A stretch of DNA of 15,110 nucleotides from Planctomycetaceae bacterium. GTDB taxonomy: Bacteria; Planctomycetota; Planctomycetia; Pirellulales; UBA1268. The DNA is taken from NCBI GenBank assembly GCA_018694455.1, contig JABHNP010000303.1, positions 1 through 15,110 on the forward strand. Reading direction: 5' to 3'. Each line of letters starts with the position of its first letter. The first letter of the stretch is position 1. Of the stretch, positions 7,812 through 15,110 are shown one piece after another. The translations under genes and the position numbers were made by a program. The notes under the pieces are model-generated. The model was not told the DNA's origin, did no database searches, and saw only the letters and a list, made by a program, of their open reading frames with translations.

Positions 7812-8888
7812 ATGCGAACAATTGCTCATAGACACCGGTATCACTCCCGAATCGGTTTCACACTGATTGAACTTCTTGTAGTAATTGCAATCATTGGGGT
7901 TGTCATGGGCTTGCTTTTGCCTGCAGTCCAGCAAGCTCGTGAAGCAGCAAGGCGTTTGACCTGTAGCAATAACCTGAAACAGCTCGTCTTGGCTGTTCAT
8001 AATTACGCCTCGAGTAAGGGAGGTTTTCCGCCAAGTATGATGCATACGCCAGGTACGGCCTTTGCAAGCAACAACGGTTCATGGGGCGTTCATGGTCGAG
8101 TCTTGCCCTATATTGAACAAGGTGTGGTAGCAAAGAACATTCACCTTGAAAAACCTTGGGATGATGGGTACCCAGGTGCCGCAGCAGGAACCAATTGGGC
8201 AACGGTTGGCTCAACAAAAGTTGAAACATTTACGTGTCCAAGTGAAGTCAATAACTTTTTTAGAAAAAAAAATAGTGCTGACTATGTCTACCCAACCAAC
8301 TATGGATTTAACTTCGGGACATGGTTTGTTTATGACCCCGCGACTGGTCAAGGAGGTGATGGAGCATTTCATCCAAACTCACACTATCAAGCAAAGTATT
8401 TCCGTGATGGCTTATCAAAAACTCTCATGGTCAGTGAAGTGAAAGCCTTCACACCGTATGTTCGCAATACACCCGATCCAGGAAGCACGTATCCCGCTGG
8501 TTCTCCACCCACTGATGCTCAAATAAATGGACTCGCAAGTGGCGGACAAAACAAACTAGGGCCTGCAACAAATAGTAATACTGGCCACACAGAATGGCCC
8601 GATGGTCGTGCCCACCATACTGGCTTTACAGCAACATTTGCTCCAAACACAAAGGTTGAGTTTGCTGTTGATGGAGTCGCTTACGATATCGATTACAGCT
8701 CACAACAGGAAGGCAACAGTGCTACGCAAAAAACATTTGCTGCCATTACATCTCGCAGCTATCACAATGGAGTTGTAAACACCGGTATGATCGATGGCTC
8801 AGTGAACCAGATAACTGACACCATCTCTCTGAGAATTTGGCGAGGATTAGCCACCCGTGATGGTGGCGAAGTTGCAAATCCACGTTGA
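7812..8888 (+). CDS. DUF1559 prepilin-like protein with H-X9-DG C-terminus
   Basis: This is one of the large planctomycete-specific family with a type IV pilin-like N-terminus. Of 358 residues, the first 15 are a short basic leader ending in Gly15, followed by the prepilin processing site and hydrophobic helix FTLIELLVVIAIIGVV. Processing by a prepilin peptidase between G15 and F16 is expected, with the helix anchoring it in the membrane or a pseudopilus. The family hallmark QQAREAARRLTCSNNLKQ follows, then the DUF1559 region. At the C-terminus His, nine residues, then DG (HNGVVNTGMIDG) is the H-X9-DG motif. GGAAG at 7802-7806 precedes the ATG. The biochemical role of the family is unknown; genomes carry dozens of copies, so it is not a specific marker for its neighbours. 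The gene before it is divergent; the hydrolase-like gene follows after 135 bases. Confidence 0.95.
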   Translation: MRTIAHRHRYHSRIGFTLIELLVVIAIIGVVMGLLLPAVQQAREAARRLTCSNNLKQLVLAVHNYASSKGGFPPSMMHTPGTAFASNNGSWGVHGRVLPYIEQGVVAKNIHLEKPWDDGYPGAAAGTNWATVGSTKVETFTCPSEVNNFFRKKNSADYVYPTNYGFNFGTWFVYDPATGQGGDGAFHPNSHYQAKYFRDGLSKTLMVSEVKAFTPYVRNTPDPGSTYPAGSPPTDAQINGLASGGQNKLGPATNSNTGHTEWPDGRAHHTGFTATFAPNTKVEFAVDGVAYDIDYSSQQEGNSATQKTFAAITSRSYHNGVVNTGMIDGSVNQITDTISLRIWRGLATRDGGEVANPR

Positions 8889-9023
8889 ATTAGGGCTGCC
8901 GAAGTGAAAGCAACGCTAAATTGCATCAATTCATCGCATCTGACCACATCCTTTGGTACGATGAAATGTTGGAAAAAATAAGCAAATTGAGGGTAATAAT
9001 TACCTTCTGTTGTCTCAACCTGA

Positions 9024-10151
9024 ATGGTGTCAATGCTTCACACAAGTCACCACGCAATCAAAGTGTTGTATTCACTGCACGCGATTGTTCTTGTCCTGCT
9101 CATGCCGACTCTAGCCGACGCAATGACTGCGGTAGGTCTCGGAAAACATGCAACACGACTCTATCGTGATGACCCTCGTCCTTCAGGAGATGTTCCTGCA
9201 GGTGTTCGCCCCGAATCAAGCAACTACTCAGGCCAGTACCCGAGACGACGTGTTTCCAAACGTGCCCAACGACGACTCAACCGTCGTGGCACGTGGACGG
9301 TTGTTCCTGAAGACATCCCACCACAAAGTGCATTACGCATTGAACACCGAAATCTTTCCTACGGTGTAGCAGGAGACCATCAGCAATTTGATCTTTATTT
9401 GCCTGGTGGATGTCGGGATGAAAGATTCCCTTTGGTGATCTGGTTTCCAGGTGATGACTGGTCGAGTGGAGCTCGTACGAGTTGCCCACTTACATGGCTC
9501 ACCCATCATGGATTCGCTGTTGCCAGCATTAGCTATCGACCAAGTCCTACTCATATTTTTCCAGCGCAACGAGAAGACTGTGTGGCAGCCATTCAGCGTC
9601 TTTCACAAGATGCCGCTGTTTGGGGGATCGATCCAACAAGAATCTGTATTGTAGGCAGGGCTGCAGGTGCACACCTTGCAACACTGATCGGCCTTGATGC
9701 TAATCAAAATCTCGGCAACCTTGAGGAGCGTGACTTTCCTGTGCATCAGATTGCTGCAATCTGTGGAATCTCAACTATTGCACACTTGCCTACACTTGGA
9801 AGTGATCATGACCGTGCCTCCTCGGCTGCAAGTCGACTTATCGGTGGCCCACTGCCTGAACTCCGTGAAGCAGCCTTGCGAGCAAGCCCGATCAGTTACG
9901 CATCACCAGGTGACCCACCGACCTTACTCATTCATCACACACACAATACATCCATTCCCGTCAGCCAGAGTGAACGACTCCATGCTGCACTGATCTCTGC
10001 AGATGTTGACAGCACGCTGATAGTACGCGATGGGCAGTACGACTCTTTGTCAGAAAATGGAACACTTGGCCGGGTGTTACTCAATTTTCTCAATCGAACC
10101 CTTGATACTGACATCAATTCCGTCATTGTCCGAGAGAATGTAACGAACTAA
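9024..10151 (+). CDS. Exported alpha/beta-hydrolase-fold protein lacking the catalytic triad
   Basis: This encodes 375 residues with a signal peptide ending near ADA (31-33). Residues about 72-90 are very basic, with repeated RR/KR. From about 105 the sequence follows the BD-FAE/esterase-lipase family: FDLYLPGG, a beta strand LVIWFPG where active members have HGGGW, GFAVASISYRPSP, DCVAAIQ, and WGIDPTRICIVG. At the nucleophile elbow the family's GxSAGGHLA reads GRAAGAHLA, so Ser is Ala213. Around the acid (usually HGDxDxxVP) it reads HHTHNTSIP, with Asn308 in place of Asp, and the final GxGHG region reads DGQYD with no His. I infer a non-enzymatic, perhaps binding, role. An ATG at 9033 is an alternative start three codons in and equally good for secretion; neither has a clear Shine-Dalgarno site. 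The metallophosphoesterase follows after 83 bases. Confidence 0.85.
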   Translation: MVSMLHTSHHAIKVLYSLHAIVLVLLMPTLADAMTAVGLGKHATRLYRDDPRPSGDVPAGVRPESSNYSGQYPRRRVSKRAQRRLNRRGTWTVVPEDIPPQSALRIEHRNLSYGVAGDHQQFDLYLPGGCRDERFPLVIWFPGDDWSSGARTSCPLTWLTHHGFAVASISYRPSPTHIFPAQREDCVAAIQRLSQDAAVWGIDPTRICIVGRAAGAHLATLIGLDANQNLGNLEERDFPVHQIAAICGISTIAHLPTLGSDHDRASSAASRLIGGPLPELREAALRASPISYASPGDPPTLLIHHTHNTSIPVSQSERLHAALISADVDSTLIVRDGQYDSLSENGTLGRVLLNFLNRTLDTDINSVIVRENVTN

Positions 10152-10234
10152 TCAAAGGCAATGTTTAAAATTAATCTTGAGAGATTTCTCTTTAATGACG
10201 ACGATCTCCTCTTTCTTATGTGGAGTGTTCGAGC

Positions 10235-11077
10235 ATGGGATTTCCGCGTCTTAATTTGAGTCGGCGACAGTGGATCCAAACAGTTACCGGGATGACATGT
10301 GGTATCGCCGGTGGATTGACAGTTCAATCTCTTGTTGTCACTCCTCAATCACTTTCGCAGACGCATCTACACATCGGAACGACTGCCCTGCCAGACGAGA
10401 AAGCACTGCGGATCGTTCAACTAAGTGATCTTCATCTCCGTGATATCGGTGCATTGGAAACAATGCTGCTTGAAAGCGTTAAGGCTGCCAAACCTGACGT
10501 TATTCTGCTAACAGGCGACGCCATCAGCCATAAAAATGGCTTGCATCCACTCTCAGAATTTTTGGGCAAACTTCCACCAACTACTCATCGCATAGCAATC
10601 ATGGGAAATTGGGAATACAAAGCCGGCCTTACATCATCTTCATTTCAGAAATATTTAAGAACCTTCGATTTCCAGCTCTTGGTCAATGAGTCATGTCAGC
10701 TTGAATATGCTTCCAAAATACTGAAGATTACTGGCTTTGATGATCTACTTGGTGGTCAACTTCATCCTATTCGTAGTGATAAGAGCACTGTTCATGTTGA
10801 TGAGCATCTTGTACTTGCACATTGTCCGGCGACTCGCGACATCGTCTACAAGCTTTCTCCAGTTCCACCAAGTCTCATTCTGAGTGGTCATACGCACGGA
10901 GGCCAAATTGCTCCGGGTGGTTTTCCACTCTATACGCCTCCAGGAAGTGGAGACTACGTATCTGGATGGTATCGTGACTATGGGCCGCCTCTGTATGTTT
11001 CTCGAGGCATTGGTACCTCACTTCTTCCTCTTCGAATTGGCTCACTCCCTGAACTTGTCATTCTTGATTGGCAATGA
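10235..11077 (+). CDS. Exported metallophosphoesterase with twin-arginine-like signal (YkuE/YaeI type)
   Basis: This is a calcineurin-like phosphoesterase of 280 residues. The N-terminus LSRRQWIQT (8-16) followed by a hydrophobic segment (about 17-35) looks like a Tat signal, implying export in folded, metal-loaded form or membrane anchoring. Metal-site motifs appear in order: SDLHL (D65, H67), TGD (D95), GNWEY (N125), AHCP (H196) and GHTHGGQI (H219, H221). In most family members the third motif is GNHD/E, whose His helps catalysis; here it is Trp126. The nearest characterised relatives are YkuE/YaeI-type phosphodiesterases acting on lipid-linked or UDP-sugar substrates, but the substrate is not readable. 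GGAG at 10222-10225 is nine bases before this ATG and is preferred over a GTG at 10220. It may share a transcript with the preceding hydrolase-like gene. Confidence 0.85.
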   Translation: MGFPRLNLSRRQWIQTVTGMTCGIAGGLTVQSLVVTPQSLSQTHLHIGTTALPDEKALRIVQLSDLHLRDIGALETMLLESVKAAKPDVILLTGDAISHKNGLHPLSEFLGKLPPTTHRIAIMGNWEYKAGLTSSSFQKYLRTFDFQLLVNESCQLEYASKILKITGFDDLLGGQLHPIRSDKSTVHVDEHLVLAHCPATRDIVYKLSPVPPSLILSGHTHGGQIAPGGFPLYTPPGSGDYVSGWYRDYGPPLYVSRGIGTSLLPLRIGSLPELVILDWQ

Positions 11078-11116
11078 ACACAACTCAATGCATCAATGAC
11101 TACAAGAGCGGATATC

Positions 11117-11230
11117 TTATGAACGGGCCATGCAGTCGATACATTCAGCACAGGGAGCCTCTTTCTCCCCCTTTGTGTAGTCGTCGCGGATGAACAGTCG
11201 ATAAAACTCTTCGGCGGGGAATGCCGACAA
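11117..11230 (-). CDS. Candidate 37-residue CxxCxxC protein, too short for usual gene calling
   Basis: A minus-strand frame starting at TTG (11230) and ending at TAA (11117-11119) encodes 37 residues. The composition is protein-like: FPAEEFYRLFIRDDYTKG followed by a charged linker and the C-terminal PCAECIDCMARS. The three Cys in CAECIDC form CxxCxxC, suggesting metal binding or redox chemistry. AAGGG lies eight bases upstream of the TTG, and an in-frame TGA at 11243-11245 limits the frame, so this is either a complete small gene with a TTG start or the tail of a decayed one. It diverges from the sigma factor gene (161 bases between starts), which would make them share a control region. I do not recognise the family. 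Confidence 0.45.
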   Translation of the reverse strand: MSAFPAEEFYRLFIRDDYTKGEKEAPCAECIDCMARS

Positions 11231-11391
11231 CGTGCGATCCCTTCAATTTATGTGCTGTGCTTGGTAGCAGATACGATGGAATCTCCCACCATATCGTGTC
11301 TCTCCAGATACAGCGTGAGTGTTTACAAGATACTCCGTTCGTACTCACAACCGATTCTTTATTCATCAGCAAAGAGACCTAGTAAAAACTT
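11231..11391. promoter_or_regulatory. Control region and leader upstream of the sigma factor gene
   Basis: The whole gap between the metallophosphoesterase stop and the sigma factor start is 314 bases. The left part holds the candidate CxxCxxC gene; these 161 bases remain. An in-frame TAA three codons before the sigma ATG fixes that start. I see no strong -35/-10 pair and no clear Shine-Dalgarno site. Confidence 0.35.
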
Positions 11392-12234
11392 ATGGAAACT
11401 TATCTACGCGACATCAATGAAACTGCTCTTCTCAGTGCAGCCCAAGAAAAACAACTCGCAGTTCGGGTTCAAAAAGGTGACCCGGCTGCTCGTGACCATA
11501 TGGTCAGGGCAAATCTCCGTCTGGTTGTCAACATTGCTCGGGGTTATTCAAACCGTGGACTTCAACTTTGTGATCTTATTGAAGAGGGAAATCTTGGCCT
11601 CATGCGAGCCGTTGAAGGGTTTGATCCAACTGTCGGGACTCGTTTTAGTACGTATGCCAGTTACTGGATCAAACAGTCCATCAAACGATCACTCATCAAT
11701 AACGGAAAGACCATTCGAATTCCTGCTTACATGGTTGAAATTTTATCAAAATGGCGACGAGCAACAATTCGTCTTCTTGATTCTCTTGGCCGTACACCCA
11801 CACCCGAAGAAGTAGCTCGAATGCTTGGTTTAGCGCATAAAAAGCTACCTATTATTAAGAAAGCGATGCAGGTTCATCAAGCTGGACCGCAAACCGATCA
11901 AACAGAAGGTGGCTGGTCACTCGGTGATATCATTCAAGATCACAATGCACGTTGCCCAGCTGACGTGATGCTTGATACAGATACACTGCAGCATGTCCTT
12001 CGGCGTATCGATGAACTTGATGAAAGAGCGGCATCCATTATTCGAATGCGTTTCGGTCTTGAAGGTAGTGAACCAATGACATTAAAAGAGATTGGTAGCA
12101 TCCTTGGCCTTACTCGTGAACGTGTTCGACAGATTGAATCCGAAACCTTAGCATCACTTGCTGCTGAAATTGAGGGTGTTCCACGAGCCACGATTTCTAT
12201 TCGTCCTACCCGGCAGTTGCGACGAGGCGCATAA
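11392..12234 (+). CDS. RNA polymerase sigma-70 family factor, primary-type (group 1/2) without region 1.1
   Basis: This directs RNA polymerase to promoters. The 280-residue protein opens directly with region 1.2 (YLRDINETALLSAAQEKQL), continues with the region 2 core (ANLRLVVNIARGYSNRG, DLIEEGNLGLMRAVEGFDP) and the -10 recognition and melting segment TRFSTYASYWIKQSIKRSL. Region 3 spans about 115-195 (NGKTIRIPAYMVE, TPTPEEVARMLG). Region 4 has the -35-binding helix-turn-helix MTLKEIGSILGLTRERVRQIE near the C-terminus. It lacks the acidic region 1.1 and the long insert of the housekeeping RpoD, so it is probably a group 2 (stationary-phase or alternative) factor, although RpoD/SigA-like in sequence. 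It ends 20 bases before apt, suggesting co-transcription with apt and mnmA. Confidence 0.93.
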   Translation: METYLRDINETALLSAAQEKQLAVRVQKGDPAARDHMVRANLRLVVNIARGYSNRGLQLCDLIEEGNLGLMRAVEGFDPTVGTRFSTYASYWIKQSIKRSLINNGKTIRIPAYMVEILSKWRRATIRLLDSLGRTPTPEEVARMLGLAHKKLPIIKKAMQVHQAGPQTDQTEGGWSLGDIIQDHNARCPADVMLDTDTLQHVLRRIDELDERAASIIRMRFGLEGSEPMTLKEIGSILGLTRERVRQIESETLASLAAEIEGVPRATISIRPTRQLRRGA

Positions 12235-12254
12235 ACAAGCTACTCTTATTTCTT

Positions 12255-12767
12255 ATGGACTTAAAAAAACACATTCGCGATGTCCCTGATTTCCCGAAGC
12301 CGGGCATATTATTTCGTGACATTACACCGCTGCTCGCAAGCCGGGAAGCATTCAGCGAGTCAATCCGGAAACTTGCTGAGCCGTGGCAAAATAAATCCAT
12401 AGACCATGTCGCTGCTGTTGAAGCCAGGGGGTTCCTCTTTGCAGGACCTCTCGCTTTACAACTCGGTGTTGGTTTGATTCCTGTTCGTAAACCTGGAAAG
12501 CTACCGGCTGATACGATTAGCTATAAGTATGACCTTGAGTACGGTACAGATACACTTGAAATGCATAAGGGAATTGTAATGCCCCAATCACGTGTACTCG
12601 TTATCGATGATGTACTGGCTACAGGAGGAACTGCCGAAGCCTGTGTGAACTTATTGGAATCAATACAGGCAATCGTGGTAGGCTGCTCTTTCCTCGTTGA
12701 ACTTAAAGCTTTAGGAGGACGTCAACGATTAGGTGATCATCAAATCGAAACCGTTCTGACGTATTAA
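12255..12767 (+). CDS. apt: Adenine phosphoribosyltransferase
   Basis: This cytoplasmic purine-salvage enzyme converts adenine and PRPP to AMP and pyrophosphate. Its 170 residues are the normal family length. The type I phosphoribosyltransferase signature VLVIDDVLATGGTA lies at about 113-126. The N-terminal block IRDVPDFPKPGILFRDITPLL is typical of Apt, as are the VEARGFLFAGPLA loop and RKPGKLPADT hood region. It starts 20 bases after the sigma factor stop, with no obvious Shine-Dalgarno site, so translation may be coupled or leaderless-like within a shared transcript. mnmA follows after 63 bases. The gene appears intact. Confidence 0.97.
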   Translation: MDLKKHIRDVPDFPKPGILFRDITPLLASREAFSESIRKLAEPWQNKSIDHVAAVEARGFLFAGPLALQLGVGLIPVRKPGKLPADTISYKYDLEYGTDTLEMHKGIVMPQSRVLVIDDVLATGGTAEACVNLLESIQAIVVGCSFLVELKALGGRQRLGDHQIETVLTY

Positions 12768-12830
12768 GTACACTCGTTCCATCTGTTCAATGGAAACAAT
12801 TATTCCGGAATCCTCGCCAGACTGACTTGA

Positions 12831-13970
12831 ATGTCCCGCATCGTTGTTGCTATGTCGGGAGGTGTTGACTCAAGTGTCACTGCCTCTTTACTTGTTGAAG
12901 CTGGTCACGATTGTATCGGTGTCTTTATGCGGCATGGTCAACCGGCCTTGCCGACACCATCAAATGCTCTTCCTATTGTCGAGACATCCCCACCGAAGAC
13001 TGGACACCAAGGCTGCTGTTCAGTTACTGATGCTCTTGATGCACGCCGCGTAGCAGATCACCTCGGGATTCCTCTCTATCCACTCGATCTCACAGAAGAT
13101 TTTGAAAAAATTATTGATACATTTGTCAATGAATATGGTTCTGGGAGAACACCAAATCCTTGTGTCCGATGTAATCAATGGATCAAATTTGGTCGTCTTT
13201 TTGAGTATGCCGATGCTGTAGGCGCGACACACGTTGCAACGGGCCATTATGCACAAGTTATTCATAAAAAAGCAGCGAATACTAACTCAATCCTTTCAGA
13301 GATTCATCGAGGCCGTGATGTTTCACGTGATCAGTCGTATGTTCTCTTTGGAATTTCTCCTGATCGCTTAGATCGAATGATGCTACCAATTGGTGAACTG
13401 TCTAAGTCCGAAGTCCGAGCACGTGCTGATCAACTTGGTCTTGTGACAGCAGCTAAACCTGATAGCCAAGAAATATGCTTCGTACCACCTGGTGATCATC
13501 CACGTCTAGTCGCCCATAGACTTGGTGGTTCGCGGGAGGGTGATATTGTTGATACAAATGGTACTATTCTAGGACAGCATCCTGGGATTGAGCATTTCAC
13601 CATCGGTCAGCGACAGGGTTTGGGTATCGCAATCGGATCACCGTTGTATGTTCTTCATATTGACCCAGAGACATTACAAATTGTTGTAGGTCCAAAATCG
13701 GAATTGCCACTTCAAGGTCTTCTTGCTGATGAAGTGAGCTGGGTTGCTGATGTACCAACTATTCCTTTTGAATGCCTTGTTCAATGCCGAGCGCAACGAC
13801 CACCAGCAAAAGCCATGGTCACAAGAAATGGTGAAACCCATTTTAAGGTACGCTTTCTTGAACCGACAATCGATGCTCCCGGCCCAATAACACCCGGCCA
13901 ACCAGCGGTCTGCTATGACAACACGCGTCTCCTCGGTGGAGGATGGATTGTGAATCACGAAGCATTCTAA
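12831..13970 (+). CDS. mnmA: tRNA-specific 2-thiouridylase MnmA
   Basis: This thiolates U34 of tRNA Lys, Glu and Gln at the wobble position, using ATP and a sulfur relay. Over 379 residues the family features are all present: the PP-loop SGGVDSS (9-15), the first catalytic Cys in NPCVRCN (C111), the ATGHYAQV segment, DQSYVLFG, the second catalytic Cys in DSQEICFV (C216), then the FTIGQRQGLGIA and C-terminal beta-barrel domains ending with QPAVCYDNTRLLGGGWI. A longer, Pro-rich loop (about 37-60) before GCCSVTDALDARRVA is unlike the short loop of the E. coli enzyme. TGA immediately precedes the ATG, so the start is fixed; no clear Shine-Dalgarno site is visible. Probably the last gene of the sigma-apt-mnmA unit. 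Confidence 0.97.
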   Translation: MSRIVVAMSGGVDSSVTASLLVEAGHDCIGVFMRHGQPALPTPSNALPIVETSPPKTGHQGCCSVTDALDARRVADHLGIPLYPLDLTEDFEKIIDTFVNEYGSGRTPNPCVRCNQWIKFGRLFEYADAVGATHVATGHYAQVIHKKAANTNSILSEIHRGRDVSRDQSYVLFGISPDRLDRMMLPIGELSKSEVRARADQLGLVTAAKPDSQEICFVPPGDHPRLVAHRLGGSREGDIVDTNGTILGQHPGIEHFTIGQRQGLGIAIGSPLYVLHIDPETLQIVVGPKSELPLQGLLADEVSWVADVPTIPFECLVQCRAQRPPAKAMVTRNGETHFKVRFLEPTIDAPGPITPGQPAVCYDNTRLLGGGWIVNHEAF

Positions 13971-14002
13971 AAAAGACCTCCCGCCGCCCTTGTATCCCTG
14001 AT

Positions 14003-14016
14003 CCGGGGAAACCCGG
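14003..14016 (+). terminator. GAAA-tetraloop hairpin between mnmA and floA
   Basis: CCGGG and CCCGG pair around a GAAA (GNRA) tetraloop, 32 bases after the mnmA stop. It is followed by five A bases and, 14 bases on, by six T bases (14031-14036). It may end the mnmA transcript, although the T tract is displaced from a classic intrinsic terminator, or it may be a structured leader of floA. Confidence 0.5.
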
Positions 14017-14118
14017 CTAAAAATCTCGAATTTTTTGCATTTCAGATTCTTCCAACTAGGATCAGAGAGATACTTGTATTTTACGCCTCCGCGTATCTGC
14101 ATCCCCCGCATTTGAATT

Positions 14119-14124
14119 GGAGAG
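14119..14124 (+). promoter_or_regulatory. Ribosome binding site supporting the TTG start of floA
   Basis: GGAGAG lies five bases before the TTG at 14130. An earlier in-frame TTG at 14112 would place this site inside the coding region and has no comparable site of its own. Confidence 0.65.
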
Positions 14125-14129
14125 TCCCT

Positions 14130-15077
14130 TTGCCACCTGCTGCATTTGCAATCTTTGGCGTCATCCTCGGCATCATTGCTTTCGCAATGCTGATCCTGAT
14201 ATTTAACTATGGCCAAATATGGTTTCAGGCGTATTGGTCCAAAGCGGCTGTCACGTTTCTTGAACTTTTTGGAATGAGTTTACGTAAAGTCAATGCGCGC
14301 ACAATTGTTCAAGCTCGGATCATGGCAACACAAGCTGGTCTGGGCAAACAGCTTTCTCCTCGCATCCTTGAAGCTCACTATCTAGCTGGTGGTGATGTTC
14401 CCCGTGTCATCCGTGCTCTCATTGCTGCTCATCGTGCTGGCATTGATCTCGATTATGATAGAGCATGTGGTATCGACCTTGCCGGAAGAGATGTTCTTGA
14501 TGCAGTTCAGACAAGTGTGAACCCCAAGGTTATTGATTGTCCAGATGTAGCGAGTGGAAAGTCAACACTTTCTGCTGTGGCTAGAAACGGTGTCGAATTA
14601 AAAATTCGTGCTCGAGTTACGGTTCGAACAAATCTTCAACAACTTATCGGTGGAGCAACCGAGGAAACTATCATTGCTCGCGTTGGTGAAGGAATCATTA
14701 CATCCATTGGATCTGCTGCCACGCATTTCGAAGTTATGGAACACCCAGATACAATTTCAAGAGCTGTGCTTGAGAGAGGGCTCGATGCGCAAACAGCATT
14801 TCAAATTGTTTCTATAGACATCGCAGACATCGAGGTTGGTGAAAATATTGGAGCCAGGCTTCAGGCTGACCAAGCAGAGGCTGATACACGTGTTGCACGA
14901 GCCAAAGCAGAGGAAAGACGAGCTGTTGCAATCGCTCATGAACAAGAAATGAAAGCTGAGACTGCTGAAAACCGTGCCGGGGTCTTAAAAGCTGAGGCAC
15001 TAGTTCCAAAAAGCATTGGTGAGGCTTTGCGTGCAGGTCGGATGCAGAGTCAATCTAATAATGGGCCGGTTATCTAA
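14130..15077 (+). CDS. floA: Flotillin-like protein FloA
   Basis: This membrane scaffold protein organises functional membrane microdomains (UPF0365/FloA family, as in Bacillus subtilis FloA). From the TTG at 14130 it has 315 residues. An N-terminal membrane segment (about residues 5-26, FAIFGVILGIIAFAMLILIF) is followed by WSKAAVTFLELFGMSLRKV, a second membrane-associated amphipathic stretch, then the SPFH/band-7-like domain (ELKIRARVTVRTNLQQLIGGATEETIIARVGEGI). The C-terminal third is the Ala/Glu-rich coiled coil (QADQAEADTRVARAKAEERR) used for oligomerisation. Both N-terminal part and coiled coil are intact. The partner nfeD gene, often adjacent, is not present upstream, where mnmA lies; it could follow beyond the window edge. 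Only 33 bases remain after the stop. Confidence 0.94.
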   Translation: MPPAAFAIFGVILGIIAFAMLILIFNYGQIWFQAYWSKAAVTFLELFGMSLRKVNARTIVQARIMATQAGLGKQLSPRILEAHYLAGGDVPRVIRALIAAHRAGIDLDYDRACGIDLAGRDVLDAVQTSVNPKVIDCPDVASGKSTLSAVARNGVELKIRARVTVRTNLQQLIGGATEETIIARVGEGIITSIGSAATHFEVMEHPDTISRAVLERGLDAQTAFQIVSIDIADIEVGENIGARLQADQAEADTRVARAKAEERRAVAIAHEQEMKAETAENRAGVLKAEALVPKSIGEALRAGRMQSQSNNGPVI

Positions 15078-15110
15078 ACCACCAAAAACTTGAGTTTTCC
15101 GCCATAAACA

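Noticed and set aside
11145..11372. Minus-strand open frame of 75 codons in the sigma factor upstream gap
   Set aside because: It overlaps the CxxCxxC frame in another register; its composition is less protein-like and it has no Shine-Dalgarno site.
11252..11815. Plus-strand open frame of 187 codons starting before the sigma factor
   Set aside because: It is out of frame with the clear sigma-70 gene over most of its length and has no domain or ribosome binding site.
13674..14216. Long minus-strand open frame of 180 codons across mnmA end and floA start
   Set aside because: It overlaps two well-supported genes on the other strand, has many Cys/Trp in an atypical composition, and no recognisable domain; it is most likely a shadow frame.

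Overview
The window looks like chromosomal DNA from a planctomycete, probably a marine or polysaccharide-degrading lineage near the Pirellulales. This is inferred from gene content, because there is no rRNA. The markers are a DUF1559 prepilin-like protein with a C-terminal H-X9-DG motif, a Cys-type sulfatase, a ThuA-like protein, a DUF1080 domain joined to a PQQ-type sugar dehydrogenase domain, and a FloA flotillin. Base composition is fairly even, Shine-Dalgarno sites are patchy, and GTG/TTG starts occur. I saw no tRNA, rRNA, IS element, phage gene or CRISPR array.

Left part (1-7568): mostly exported catabolic or hydrolytic proteins. Reading from the left there is a lipase-like alpha/beta hydrolase cut by the window edge (minus), a small exported protein of unknown function (minus), a sulfatase and an upstream ThuA-like protein (both minus, probably co-transcribed), a divergent secreted nuclease closely resembling animal DNase I (plus), and, convergent with it, the DUF1080 + glucose/sorbosone dehydrogenase fusion (minus). 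Together they suggest extracellular or periplasmic processing of sulfated glycans, keto-sugars and DNA.

Middle (7812-11077, plus): the DUF1559 protein, an exported alpha/beta-hydrolase-fold protein whose catalytic Ser, Asp and His all appear to be missing, and a twin-arginine-type metallophosphoesterase.

Right part (11117-15077): a 37-residue CxxCxxC protein on the minus strand lies in the gap upstream of a plus-strand housekeeping run: a primary-type sigma-70 factor lacking region 1.1, adenine phosphoribosyltransferase (apt), tRNA 2-thiouridylase (mnmA), a GAAA-loop hairpin, and flotillin floA.

No clearly new multi-gene system is visible. The points most worth following are the catalytically degenerate hydrolase, the unannotated CxxCxxC small protein next to the sigma factor, the DNase I-like secreted nuclease and the DUF1080-dehydrogenase fusion.
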